Source of the DNA: CALIZF01 sp046292445
GTDB lineage: Bacteria; Pseudomonadota; Alphaproteobacteria; Rhodobacterales; Rhodobacteraceae
Reading direction: 5' to 3'
DNA: 64,000 nt
NCBI GenBank assembly: GCA_046292445.1
Contig: JBKBQT010000007.1
Span: 62,001 to 126,000, forward strand
In this document: positions 41,877 through 50,437 of the stretch, piece after piece
Layout of the letters: each line of letters opens with the position of its first letter
How positions within the stretch are numbered: the stretch's first letter is position 1
The notes under the pieces: generated by a model
Database searches by the model: none
The model's input: only the letters and a program-made list of their open reading frames with translations
What the model was told of the DNA's origin: nothing
Program-made: the position numbers and the translations under genes

Positions 41877-42342
41877 CCGCCGCGCCCTGCTGCTGGGTGC
41901 CGGCGCGCTCGCGGCCTGCGGTTTCGCGCCGGCCGAGGGGCCGGGTTCGGCGGGCGCGGCGCTGCGCGGGGCGGTGCTGGCCGACGCACCCGCCAGCCGC
42001 GACGGATTCGACTTCGTCGCCGCCTTCGAGGATCGGCTCGGCCGCGCGACCGACCCGCGCTATCGCCTCGAATGGACCGTGGCGACCGAGCCGGTGCCGG
42101 GCGGCATTACCGCGGCGGCCGAGATCACGCGCTTCACGCTGACCGGCGCGGCCACCTATCGCCTGACGCCCGTGGGCGGCGGCGCAACGCTTGCCGAGGG
42201 GCGCATCGAGGCGTTCACCGGCTGGTTCGCCACATCGACCACGGTCGCGGCAGCGGCGGCCGAGGCCGAAGCGCGGCGGCGGCTGATGACGATCCTCGCC
42301 GACCGGGTGGTCGCGCGGCTCTACGCCGCCCCGCTGACGTGA
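41863..42342 (+). CDS. lptE: LPS-assembly lipoprotein LptE
   Basis: A 159-residue LptE. The N-terminus is a lipoprotein signal with a twin-arginine-like pair (SDRRALLLGAGALAAC; Cys19 lipidated). The rest is the LptE fold that plugs the LptD barrel and delivers LPS to the outer leaflet. The start lies inside the end of leuS (14-bp overlap) and the stop overlaps holA (GTGA). Confidence 0.85.
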   Translation: MWWSDRRALLLGAGALAACGFAPAEGPGSAGAALRGAVLADAPASRDGFDFVAAFEDRLGRATDPRYRLEWTVATEPVPGGITAAAEITRFTLTGAATYRLTPVGGGATLAEGRIEAFTGWFATSTTVAAAAAEAEARRRLMTILADRVVARLYAAPLT

Positions 42343-43346
42343 TCCTCAAGGGGGCCGAGGCGGCGCGCTATCTCGCGCGGCCCGACCCGGGGCGGGCGGG
42401 CCTGCTGATCCACGGCGCCGATGCGATGCGGGTCGCGCTCAAGCGCGAAGCGGCGGTGCTGGCGCTGATCGGACCCGAGGGCGCGGCCGAGATGCGGCTG
42501 ACGCGGATGGCGGGGGCCGACCTGCGGCGCGATCCGGCCCTGCTGCACGATGCGGTCAAGGCGACCGGTTTCTTTCCCGGCCCCCGCGTCGCCTTCGTCG
42601 AAGAGGCGGCCGATGCGGCGGCCGAGGCTGTTGCGGGGGCGCTGGCGGACTGGCGACCGGGCGATGCCGCGATCGTCGTGACGGCGGGCGACCTGCGCCC
42701 CGCGTCCAGGCTGCGCAAGCTGTTCGAGGGCGATCCGCGCTGCGTTGCCATCGCGATCTACGACGAACCCATGGGGCCGGCCGAGGTTGCGGCGGCGGTG
42801 GCCGAGGCGGGGCTGGGGCGGCCGGGCGGCGAGGCGATGGCGGATCTCACGGCGCTGGCGCAGGTGCTCGACCCCGGCGATTTCCGCCAGACGCTGGACA
42901 AGATCGCGCTCTACAAGCTGGGCGATCCCGCGCCGCTGAACCCGGACGACATCGCCGCCTGCGCCCCGGTCAGCGTCGAGGCCGCGCTCGAGGACCTGAT
43001 CGACCGCATCGCCGAGGGGCGCGAGGCCGAGGCGGCCGTCCTGCTCCGCCGGATCGAGGCGCAGGGGACGGCGCCGGTCACGCTCTGCATCGCGCTCATG
43101 CGCCATTTCCGCGAGTTGCACGCGATGGCCGTCGGCCGCCCCGGCGCCGGCCGGGCGGGCGGCTGGCGGCGGCAGGAGGCGCGGGGGCGGCAGGCGCGGC
43201 TGTGGGACGCCCCCCGCGCCGAGGCGGCGATCGGCATGCTGGTGGAAACCGACCTCGCCTTGCGTTCCGCCGCGCGCGCGCCCACCATGGCGGTGCTGGA
43301 ACGCACGATGATCCGGCTGGCGCGGATGACACGGAGGGATCGCTGA
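42339..43346 (+). CDS. holA: DNA polymerase III delta subunit
   Basis: A 335-residue HolA, the clamp-loader subunit that opens the beta clamp. The AAA-like N-terminal region (LLIHGADAMRVALKREA) has no functional Walker A, as expected for delta. GTG 42339 overlaps the lptE stop by 4 bp; the open frame starts further upstream but lptE fills that DNA. It ends 1 bp into the GST start. Position after leuS-lptE is conserved in Rhodobacterales. Confidence 0.87.
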   Translation: MILKGAEAARYLARPDPGRAGLLIHGADAMRVALKREAAVLALIGPEGAAEMRLTRMAGADLRRDPALLHDAVKATGFFPGPRVAFVEEAADAAAEAVAGALADWRPGDAAIVVTAGDLRPASRLRKLFEGDPRCVAIAIYDEPMGPAEVAAAVAEAGLGRPGGEAMADLTALAQVLDPGDFRQTLDKIALYKLGDPAPLNPDDIAACAPVSVEAALEDLIDRIAEGREAEAAVLLRRIEAQGTAPVTLCIALMRHFRELHAMAVGRPGAGRAGGWRRQEARGRQARLWDAPRAEAAIGMLVETDLALRSAARAPTMAVLERTMIRLARMTRRDR

Positions 43347-43936
43347 TGGCCTACACCGTTTACGGCACCGTCAAGAGCCGCGCGGCGCGGGTGGTCTGGA
43401 TGCTCGAGGAGCTCGGGGTGCCGTTCGAGCATGTCGGCGCGCCGCCGCGGTCCGATGCGGTGGTCGCGCTCAACCCCTCGGGCAAGGTGCCGGTGCTGAT
43501 CGAGGACGGCGTGCCGATCACCGATTCGACCGCGATCATGCACTATCTCGCGGACAAGCACGGCGCGCTGACCTATCCGGCCGGCACGCTCGACCGCGCC
43601 CGGCAGGACAGCCTCACGCAATTCCTGCTCGACGAATTCGACGCGGCGCTGTGGATGGCGGCGCGGCATTCGTTCATCCTGCCCGAGCCCCTGCGCCATG
43701 CGGCCATCAAGGATTCGCTCAAATGGGAATTCGAGCGCAGCCAGAGGACGCTGGTGGCGCGGATGGGGCCGGGGCCGTTCCTGATGGGCGAGGCGATGAC
43801 GGTGCCCGACATCCTGCTGGCGCATTGCCTGATCTGGGCCGTCGGGGCGAAGTTCCCGATCGTCGAGCCGCGGCTCGACGACTACCTTGCGGCGATGCGG
43901 GCGCGGCCCGCGTTCCAGCGGGCGATGGCGCGCTAG
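43346..43936 (+). CDS. glutathione S-transferase family protein
   Basis: A 196-residue GST: N-terminal thioredoxin-like domain with the cis-proline region NPSGKVPVLIEDG and DSTAIMHYL, and an all-helical C-terminal domain. It likely conjugates or reduces small molecules with glutathione. ATG 43346 overlaps the holA stop by 1 bp (TGATG). Specific substrate unknown. Confidence 0.87.
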   Translation: MAYTVYGTVKSRAARVVWMLEELGVPFEHVGAPPRSDAVVALNPSGKVPVLIEDGVPITDSTAIMHYLADKHGALTYPAGTLDRARQDSLTQFLLDEFDAALWMAARHSFILPEPLRHAAIKDSLKWEFERSQRTLVARMGPGPFLMGEAMTVPDILLAHCLIWAVGAKFPIVEPRLDDYLAAMRARPAFQRAMAR

Positions 43937-43963
43937 ACCGCCGCCCCGATCGACGCGGCCGGA

Positions 43964-44728
43964 TCAGAAGCGGGCGCGCAGGGTCTGGGCGGCCGCGCGG
44001 AAGATGCCGACATCGCCGCCCACGGCGACGAACGTCGCCCCCCAGCCGATGTAGCGGCGTGCCGGCGCCTCGTCGGTGGCGAGGATGCCGGCGGCCTTGC
44101 CCGCGGCGCGGATGCGGGCAAGGCCATGCTCGATGGCCGTTTGCACGTCTGCCGCGCCGGGCTGGCCGGGATGGCCCATGTCTGCGGCAAGGTCCGAGGG
44201 GCCGATGAACACGCCGTCCACCCCTTCGGTCGCCGCGATGGCGTCGATCGCGGCGATGCCGGCGGCGGTTTCGACCTGCACGATCAGCGCGATCTGGTCG
44301 TTGGCCGTCACGACGTAATCGGGGATCGTGCCGAAGCGCCCGGCGCGGGCAAAGCTCGCCCCCACCCCGCGCATGCCCTGCGGCGGATAGCGGACGGCCC
44401 GCACCAGCGCGGCGGCCTGTTCGGCACTGTCCACCATCGGGACAAGGATCGTCTGCGCCCCGACGTCGAGCACCTGCTTGATGACCCAGGGCTCGCCGAT
44501 CGGCACCCGCACCACCGGGGCGGCTGCCGAGGCGGCAAGCGCCTGGAGCTGGCCCATGATCGTGGGCAGCGTGTTGGGCGCATGCTCGCCGTCGATCACC
44601 AGCCAGTCATAGCCGCATTCGCCGAGGATTTCCGCCGCAAAGGGGCTCGTCATCGCCATCCAGAGGCCGATCAGCGGGCGGTCCTGCGCCGCGAGGGCAG
44701 CCTTGAAGCGGTTGGTCGGGGCGGGCAT
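43964..44728 (-). CDS. HpcH/HpaI family aldolase
   Basis: A 254-residue class II aldolase barrel. Metal and substrate sites are seen in IDGEHAPNTLPTI, QVETAAGIAAIDAIA and GVDGVFIGPSDLAADMG. It cleaves a 4-hydroxy-2-keto acid (for example dehydro-deoxyglucarate or HpaI substrates) to pyruvate and an aldehyde. ATG 44728 has GGAGA upstream. It stands alone between a GST and an Lrp regulator, so its pathway is not indicated. Confidence 0.85.
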   Translation of the reverse strand: MPAPTNRFKAALAAQDRPLIGLWMAMTSPFAAEILGECGYDWLVIDGEHAPNTLPTIMGQLQALAASAAAPVVRVPIGEPWVIKQVLDVGAQTILVPMVDSAEQAAALVRAVRYPPQGMRGVGASFARAGRFGTIPDYVVTANDQIALIVQVETAAGIAAIDAIAATEGVDGVFIGPSDLAADMGHPGQPGAADVQTAIEHGLARIRAAGKAAGILATDEAPARRYIGWGATFVAVGGDVGIFRAAAQTLRARF

Positions 44729-44834
44729 CGGTGTCTCCGGTCGAGGGCGCGGGCCCGGCTGACCACCCGCCCGCAGATGCGCCGCAGTGTCGGAGAGGCG
44801 GGCGCGGGATGCAAGGGCGCGCGGGCAGCCCGGA

Positions 44835-45293
44835 TCAAAGCGGCAGTTCCGTTGTCGCCTTGATCTCGCGCAGGACGATCGAGGATGTGACCGACCGCAC
44901 CTGCGGCGCGCGCAACAGGTTGCGCGACATGAACGCCTCATAGGCCGCGACATCCGGCACCCGGACCTTCAGGTGATAATCGGCCCCGCCCGTCACCGCC
45001 TGGCATTCGAGGATTTCGGGACAGCGGTTGACGAGGGCGGCAAAGGCAGCGACCGAGGCCTCGGAATGGTCCGACAGATGGACCTGCACCAGCACCATCA
45101 TCCCCGCGCCCGCCCTGCCCGGGTCGAGCAGCGCGACTCGCCCCCGGATCACGCCGGATGCATCCAGCGCCTGGATGCGGCGCCACAGCGTCGATTGCGC
45201 CATGCCGAGCCGTTCGGCCAGCCGCCCGAGCGGCTCGGCCGCATCGCGCTGGAGGGCGCGGAGGATCCGGCGGTCCTGCTCGGAAAATTCCAC
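44835..45293 (-). CDS. Lrp/AsnC-family transcriptional regulator
   Basis: A 152-residue Lrp-type regulator: N-terminal helix-turn-helix (LGRLAERLGMAQSTLWRRIQ) and a C-terminal RAM ligand-binding domain. The start is GTG 45293 with a weak ribosome site. It is divergent from phhA, the phenylalanine hydroxylase, and a long inverted repeat lies between them, so it is likely the phenylalanine-responsive regulator of phhA. Confidence 0.87.
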   Translation of the reverse strand: MEFSEQDRRILRALQRDAAEPLGRLAERLGMAQSTLWRRIQALDASGVIRGRVALLDPGRAGAGMMVLVQVHLSDHSEASVAAFAALVNRCPEILECQAVTGGADYHLKVRVPDVAAYEAFMSRNLLRAPQVRSVTSSIVLREIKATTELPL

Positions 45294-45318
45294 GACTCGC
45301 CCGCATGGTGAAACAGAC

Positions 45319-45366
45319 TGCCGGATTTTGGCGCAAGTCCCAAGGGAAAGGAAGAAAAATCCGGCA
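45319..45366. promoter_or_regulatory. 11-bp inverted repeat between Lrp gene and phhA
   Basis: Perfect arms TGCCGGATTTT (45319-45329) and AAAATCCGGCA (45356-45366) with 26 bp between them, 38 bp upstream of the phhA start. The half-sites are about 37 bp apart centre to centre, roughly three and a half helical turns, which suits a multimeric Lrp-type regulator contacting two sites. Confidence 0.6.
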
Positions 45367-45403
45367 GGACTGCGGCATTCTAAACCTCGTGGAGGAATCG
45401 CTC

Positions 45404-46204
45404 ATGCTCGATCACGCACTGCCCGCCAAGCAGCCCTATGTCTCCAAGGCGGCCGGCCCCGACGGCCGGTTTCCCTATACGGCCGAGGAAGACGCGATCT
45501 GGGGCGAGTTGTTCGTGCGCCAGATGGATTTCCTGCAGGGCCGGGTCGCGCCCGAATATCTCGCCGGTGTCGCAAAGCTCGGCCTGACCCCGGCGCATGT
45601 GCCTCAGGTCGTCGATATCGACGCACGGCTTGCCGCACTCACCGGGGCGGGGGTCGAGGGCGTGCCGGCGATCATCCCGCCGTCGCAGTTCTTTGCCCTG
45701 CTCGCGCGGCGCAAGTTCCCGGTGGCGACCTTCCTGCGCCGGCGCGAGGACATGGACTATATCGAGGAGCCCGACCTTTTCCACGAGGTCTTCGGCCATT
45801 GCCCGATGCTGACCGACCCCGACTATGCCGCCTTCATCGAGCGGTTCGGGCAGATCGCCGCGGCGCTCGGCAAGCCCTATTCCTGGCGGCTGTTCCGGCT
45901 CTTCTGGTTCACGGTGGAATTCGGGATGATCCGCACGCAGGACGGCCTGCGCGCCTATGGTGCGGGGATCGTGTCGTCGCCCGCCGAGGCGCGGCACGCG
46001 ACGGGCGGGGCGGCCGAGATGCTGCCGTTCGACCTGATGACGGTGTTCCGCACCCCCTACCGCATCGACATCGTCCAGCCGGTCTATTTCGTCATCGACA
46101 GCTTTGCGCAGTTGCGCGCGGCGCTCGATGCCGATGTGGGCGCGATCATCGACGCGGCCAAGGCGGCGGGCGACTTGCCGGCGCGGTTCGCCCCGGCGGG
46201 CTGA
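45404..46204 (+). CDS. phhA: phenylalanine-4-hydroxylase
   Basis: A 266-residue aromatic amino-acid hydroxylase that converts phenylalanine to tyrosine using tetrahydrobiopterin and oxygen. The iron ligands are His127 and His132 (DLFHEVFGHCPML) and Glu172 (FTVEFGM). GGAGGAATC precedes ATG 45404. It is divergent from an Lrp regulator. A hairpin follows the gene. Confidence 0.93.
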   Translation: MLDHALPAKQPYVSKAAGPDGRFPYTAEEDAIWGELFVRQMDFLQGRVAPEYLAGVAKLGLTPAHVPQVVDIDARLAALTGAGVEGVPAIIPPSQFFALLARRKFPVATFLRRREDMDYIEEPDLFHEVFGHCPMLTDPDYAAFIERFGQIAAALGKPYSWRLFRLFWFTVEFGMIRTQDGLRAYGAGIVSSPAEARHATGGAAEMLPFDLMTVFRTPYRIDIVQPVYFVIDSFAQLRAALDADVGAIIDAAKAAGDLPARFAPAG

Positions 46205-46211
46205 TGCCCGC

Positions 46212-46237
46212 GGGGCGCCGGCATGCGGCGCCCCCTT
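46212..46237 (+). terminator. hairpin after phhA
   Basis: Stem GGGGCGCCG pairs with CGGCGCCCC around a 5-bp loop, 8 bp past the phhA stop. The T tract is short (CTT), so termination may be partial. Confidence 0.5.
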
Positions 46238-46270
46238 GAACCCGCCACGCATCGGTGATCGGGTCGCGCC

Positions 46271-47362
46271 ATGACACCCGCGCCGCGATCGCTGACCTCC
46301 GGCATCCCGCCCGCCACGATCGCCGCGACCTTTGCCATCGGTGCTGCGGGCGGCGCAGTCGGCGTGGCGCTGCGCCTGCCGCTCGGCATGCTGCTCGGCG
46401 CGCTCATCGCCGTGGCGATCGCGGCGGTGCTGCGGCTGCGCGTCGCCGGCGCGCCGGTGGCGGTGCCGCAGGGCTGGCGCTTCGTGCTGATCCCCGTCAT
46501 CGGGCTGGCCATCGGCGCAACCTTCACCCCCGCGCTTCTCGCGCAGGCGCCGGCCTGGGGCTGGAGCCTTCTGGCGCTGTGCCTCTATGTCCCGACGGCG
46601 CATGTGCTCGGCTATCTGATCTATGCCCGGATCGGCGGGCTGGAGCGGGTGACGGCGTTCTACTCGGCGATTCCCGGCGGCCTCATCGAATCGGTGCAGA
46701 TGGGCGACGAGGCGGGCGCGGATGCGCAGATGCTGACCATGCTGCAGTTCCTGCGGCTGATCCTGGCCATCGTGCTCGTCCCGCTCGGCTTTTCGGTGAT
46801 CGAGGGGCATGCGGTCGGCTCGGCCGCCGGGGTGCGGGTGGCGGGGGCTGCACTGGGGCTGAGCGTCGCGGATGCGGTCTGGCTGACGCTGGCGGGTGGC
46901 GGGGGCTGGTGGCTGGCGCAGCGCCTGCGCTTTCCCGCGCCGATCATCACCGGGCCGATAATCGCCTCGGCGGCGGTCCACATGGCAGGCATAACCGACG
47001 GAGTGCCGCCCGACTGGCTTATCCAGATGACGCAATGGGTGGTGGGCACCAGCCTCGGCGCGCGCTTTGCCGGGCTGACGGGGCGCCGGCTGGGCCAGGC
47101 GATGGGGCTTGCGGGGCTTTACACCGCAATGGCGCTCGGGCTGGCGCTGGGCGCGGCGCTGGCGCTCGGCGGGCGGACGGGCGAGCCGGCCGCGGCGGTC
47201 TTTCTCGCCTTCGCGCCGGGCGGCGTGGCCGAGATGACGCTGGTCGCGCTGTCGCTGCAGGTCAGCGTCGTCTATGTCACGCTGCACCACATCCTGCGCA
47301 TCGTCCTTGCCATTGCAGTGGCCCGGATCGCCGGGCCGCGCCTTGTCCGGCCGCCGCACTGA
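46271..47362 (+). CDS. AbrB-family membrane protein
   Basis: A 363-residue inner-membrane protein with about ten hydrophobic segments and repeated glycine-rich turns; PGGLIESVQMGDEAGAD and LAFAPGGVAEMTLVA are the paired signatures of the AbrB/ammonia-monooxygenase-like family (PF05145). Its function is unknown; the name comes from a Bacillus regulator mutation, not from a tested activity. It is probably its own transcript after phhA. Confidence 0.85.
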   Translation: MTPAPRSLTSGIPPATIAATFAIGAAGGAVGVALRLPLGMLLGALIAVAIAAVLRLRVAGAPVAVPQGWRFVLIPVIGLAIGATFTPALLAQAPAWGWSLLALCLYVPTAHVLGYLIYARIGGLERVTAFYSAIPGGLIESVQMGDEAGADAQMLTMLQFLRLILAIVLVPLGFSVIEGHAVGSAAGVRVAGAALGLSVADAVWLTLAGGGGWWLAQRLRFPAPIITGPIIASAAVHMAGITDGVPPDWLIQMTQWVVGTSLGARFAGLTGRRLGQAMGLAGLYTAMALGLALGAALALGGRTGEPAAAVFLAFAPGGVAEMTLVALSLQVSVVYVTLHHILRIVLAIAVARIAGPRLVRPPH

Positions 47363-47511
47363 GGCTTGCGGATTTGTCGCAGTCAGGGCATGATGTGCGG
47401 GCACTTTCCGGCTCTATCGACCTGTCTTCCTTGTGGCTGCGGTTCTCGATCTTGACGTGACTGCGCCGGGCCGCCGCACTTCCGCGGGCGGCATGCTAGG
47501 GAGACATCACG

Positions 47512-47718
47512 ATGGCCAAGGGCACCGTGAAATGGTTCAACGCAACCAAGGGTTACGGCTTCATCGCCCCTGAGGGCGGCCGCAAGGACGTGTTCGTGCA
47601 CATCACCGCGCTGGAACGGGCCGGGATCCGTGCGCTGAACGACGGCCAGGCGGTGACGTTCGACATCGAGGCGGGCCGTGACGGCCGCGAATCGGCGACG
47701 AACCTCAAGATCAGCTGA
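47512..47718 (+). CDS. cold-shock domain protein
   Basis: A 68-residue CspA-family protein: a single OB-fold with RNP1 (KGYGFI) and RNP2 (DVFVHI). It binds single-stranded RNA or DNA as an RNA chaperone. GGGAG precedes ATG 47512. A strong terminator follows. Confidence 0.93.
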   Translation: MAKGTVKWFNATKGYGFIAPEGGRKDVFVHITALERAGIRALNDGQAVTFDIEAGRDGRESATNLKIS

Positions 47719-47751
47719 CAGCCGCACCAAGCCGCAGTGCCGGGTTGCCAT

Positions 47752-47786
47752 ACGGGTGGCCCCCTGAACGGGGGCCACCCGTTTCG
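47752..47786 (+). terminator. Rho-independent terminator after the cold-shock gene
   Basis: Perfect 13-bp stem ACGGGTGGCCCCC with GGGGGCCACCCGT, loop TGAAC, then a TTTCGG tract. One of the strongest hairpins in the window. Confidence 0.9.
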
Positions 47787-47901
47787 GTTTCCGCGGCCCG
47801 TGTCGCTGTCATGTCGCTTTCGCGCCGCGGAGCGTCGGCGCGCATGGACCGGCCCCGCGCCGTTGCGGCACCACTGAGGCGCAACGCAGCGGAGCGCAGC
47901 C

Positions 47902-50394
47902 ATGAAGACCCATGTCCGAGCCCTCATCGTCGGCGGCGGCGCTGTCGGCGTCGGCATCGCCTATCATCTGGCCCGGGCCGGCTGGGACACGATGCTCGTC
48001 GAGCGCGACGAGCTCACGTCCGGGTCCACCTGGCATGCGGCGGGCCTCTTGCCGCTGTTCAACATGGGCTATGCGGCCAGCCACATCCACGACTACTCGG
48101 TGCGCTTCTACAAGGGGCTCGAGGCGGAAACCGGCCTCAACCCCGGCTTCGCCGTCGTCGGCAACCTGCGCATGGCGCAGACAGCGGCGCGGATGGACGA
48201 ATACCGGCTCTATTCCGCCACCGCCGAGACGGTCGGGATCGAGCACCACTTCCTCACCCCGGCGGAAATCCGCGCCCGCTGGCCGCTCGTGCGGACCGAT
48301 GACCTCGTGGGCGCGCTCTTTCACCCGACCGACGGCTATATCAACCCCGCCGACGTGACGCAGGCCATGGCCAAGGGCGCGCGGCAGCTTGGCGCGACGC
48401 TCGCGCGCAGGGTGCAGGTGGACGGCTATCGCTGGACCGGCGGGGAATGGGTCGTCACCTGCGCGCGCATGGTCGAGCAGGGCGGGCGGCTGGTGCCTTC
48501 GGGCGAAAGCCTCGACGTGGTGGCCGAGCATGTGGTGGTCGCCACCGGCAATCACGCGCAGCGCACCGCGCGCCTTCTGGGCCTCAACCACCCCGCGATC
48601 CCGGTCGAGCACCAGTATGTCGTCACCGAGCCCGACCCCGCCCTCGTCGCGTGGCGCAAGGCGAACCCGCAGCATCCGGTGCTGCGCGATGCCGATGCCC
48701 GCTGGTACGTGCGCGAGGAACGCAGGGGCTGGATCCTCGGCCCCTACGAGGCGGGGGCGCCGGCGCGGTTCCCCTATGCGGTGCCCGAGGGGTTCCGCGC
48801 CGACCTCTTTCCGCTCGACCTCGGCCGGATCGAGGCGGAATACGCCAGCATGATCCACCGCATCCCCTCGGCCGAGCATGTCGGCCTCAAGGACGATTTC
48901 AACGGCCCGATCTGCTACACGCCCGACGGCAATCCGCTGGTCGGCCCGGCGCCGGGCCTGCGCAACCTGTGGCTGGCGGAAGGATTTTCCTTCGGCATCA
49001 CGGCAGCGGGGGGCACCGGGCATTACCTCGCGCAGATGATGACCGCCGGTGAGGCCGAGATCGACATGGCGAGCCTCGACCCGCGGCGGTTCAGCGACTG
49101 GATGACGACCGAATATGCCATGCGCAAGAACGAGGAATGCTATGCGCATGTCTTCGTCCTCCACCACCCGGACGAGGAGCGCCCCGCCTGCCGCCCGCTG
49201 CGCACATCGCCCGCCTACGACCGGCAGGCGGCGCGGGGTGCGCAGTTCGGGCAGGTGAACGGCTGGGAGCGGCCGAACTACTACGCGCCGGGCGCGCCGG
49301 CGGGCTTCGATGCGGCCAGCCGCAGCTTTCGCCGCGGCGCCTGGTGGCCCCATGCCGAGGCCGAGGCGCGCGCGGTCCGCGAGGCGGCGGGGTTGATCGA
49401 CGCGACCGCCTTTGCCAAGCACAGGGTCGCCGGACCCGGGGCGACGGCCTTTCTCGACTGGTTCACGACCAACCGCCTGCCCGGTCCGGGACGCATCAAC
49501 CTGACCTATGCGCTGACACCGGCGGGCACGGTGCGGAGCGAGTATACGATCCTGCGGATATCGGAAAATGACTACACGCTGATTTCGGCAGGGGCGTGGG
49601 CGGCCTACGACGCCGACTGGTTGCGCAAATGCGCCGAGGACCGGATGTCGGATTTCAGCTCTGTCGAGATCCAGGACGTGACCACCCAATGGGGCGTCTT
49701 CGCCCTCGCCGGCCCCCGGTCGCGCGCCATCCTGCGAGCGCTGGTGCGGGACGCCGCGCCCGAGACGGCGCTCGGCAACGCCCGCTTCCCTTGGCTGTCG
49801 TGGCGGCGGATCGAACTCGGGATGGTGCCGGTGCGGGCGGTGCGGGTCGCCTATGCGGGCGAGCTGGGGTGGGAATTGCACCACCCGATCGAGATGCAGA
49901 ACGCCCTCTTCGACCGGCTGATGGAGACGGGCGAGCCGCAGGGGCTGCGGTTGGTCGGGACGCGGGCGCAGAACTGGCTGCGGCAGGAGAAATCCTATCG
50001 CGCCTTCGGCGCCGAACTGGGGCGCGACGCGACCCCGCTCGAGGCGGGGCTGGATCGCTTCGTTGCACCCGGCAAGGATTTTCTGGGCAAGGCGGCGATG
50101 CTGGCGACCGGCGTGCGGTCGGCTTGCGTCACGCTGCTGATCGACGGGCCGGCCGATGCCGACCCCTGGGGGCGCGAAGGACTGTTCCTGAACGGAACGC
50201 GCGTCGGGCGGCTGACCTCGGGTGGCTGGTCGGTCGCCTTCGGGCGGCAGATCGGGATGGGCTACGTCGCGCCGGGGCTGGCCGCGCCGGGCACGCGGCT
50301 CAAGGTGCGGATGTTCGGCGACCTCTGGGATGCCGAGGTCGTCGCCGACAGCCCCTACGATCCTGCCAACCTCAAGCCTCGCGCGGACGGTTGA
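47902..50394 (+). CDS. dimethylglycine/sarcosine dehydrogenase-like flavoprotein, second copy
   Basis: An 830-residue protein of the same two-domain plan as the one at 20257-22713: FAD-dependent DAO domain (ALIVGGGAVGVGIAYHLARAG) plus a C-terminal tetrahydrofolate-binding GcvT-like domain (VAYAGELGWELHHP). His45 in SGSTWHAAG is the covalent-FAD histidine position. Sequence differs a good deal from the first copy, so substrates probably differ. GGAGCG precedes ATG 47902. It is monocistronic and converges with an amino-acid-oxidase-like gene, with a palindromic terminator between them. Confidence 0.85.
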   Translation: MKTHVRALIVGGGAVGVGIAYHLARAGWDTMLVERDELTSGSTWHAAGLLPLFNMGYAASHIHDYSVRFYKGLEAETGLNPGFAVVGNLRMAQTAARMDEYRLYSATAETVGIEHHFLTPAEIRARWPLVRTDDLVGALFHPTDGYINPADVTQAMAKGARQLGATLARRVQVDGYRWTGGEWVVTCARMVEQGGRLVPSGESLDVVAEHVVVATGNHAQRTARLLGLNHPAIPVEHQYVVTEPDPALVAWRKANPQHPVLRDADARWYVREERRGWILGPYEAGAPARFPYAVPEGFRADLFPLDLGRIEAEYASMIHRIPSAEHVGLKDDFNGPICYTPDGNPLVGPAPGLRNLWLAEGFSFGITAAGGTGHYLAQMMTAGEAEIDMASLDPRRFSDWMTTEYAMRKNEECYAHVFVLHHPDEERPACRPLRTSPAYDRQAARGAQFGQVNGWERPNYYAPGAPAGFDAASRSFRRGAWWPHAEAEARAVREAAGLIDATAFAKHRVAGPGATAFLDWFTTNRLPGPGRINLTYALTPAGTVRSEYTILRISENDYTLISAGAWAAYDADWLRKCAEDRMSDFSSVEIQDVTTQWGVFALAGPRSRAILRALVRDAAPETALGNARFPWLSWRRIELGMVPVRAVRVAYAGELGWELHHPIEMQNALFDRLMETGEPQGLRLVGTRAQNWLRQEKSYRAFGAELGRDATPLEAGLDRFVAPGKDFLGKAAMLATGVRSACVTLLIDGPADADPWGREGLFLNGTRVGRLTSGGWSVAFGRQIGMGYVAPGLAAPGTRLKVRMFGDLWDAEVVADSPYDPANLKPRADG

Positions 50395-50398
50395 GCCG

Positions 50399-50427
50399 CC
50401 CAAGAATTTTCGACTAAAATTCTTGGG
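50399..50427. terminator. perfect palindromic hairpin between convergent genes
   Basis: CCCAAGAATTTT, loop CGACT, then AAAATTCTTGGG: a 12-bp perfect inverted repeat whose A/T half can act as a U-tract on either strand, so it is likely a bidirectional terminator. I recall this CAAGAATTTT hairpin as a recurrent intergenic element in Rhodobacterales. Confidence 0.75.
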
Positions 50428-50437
50428 CTTGCGCGCC

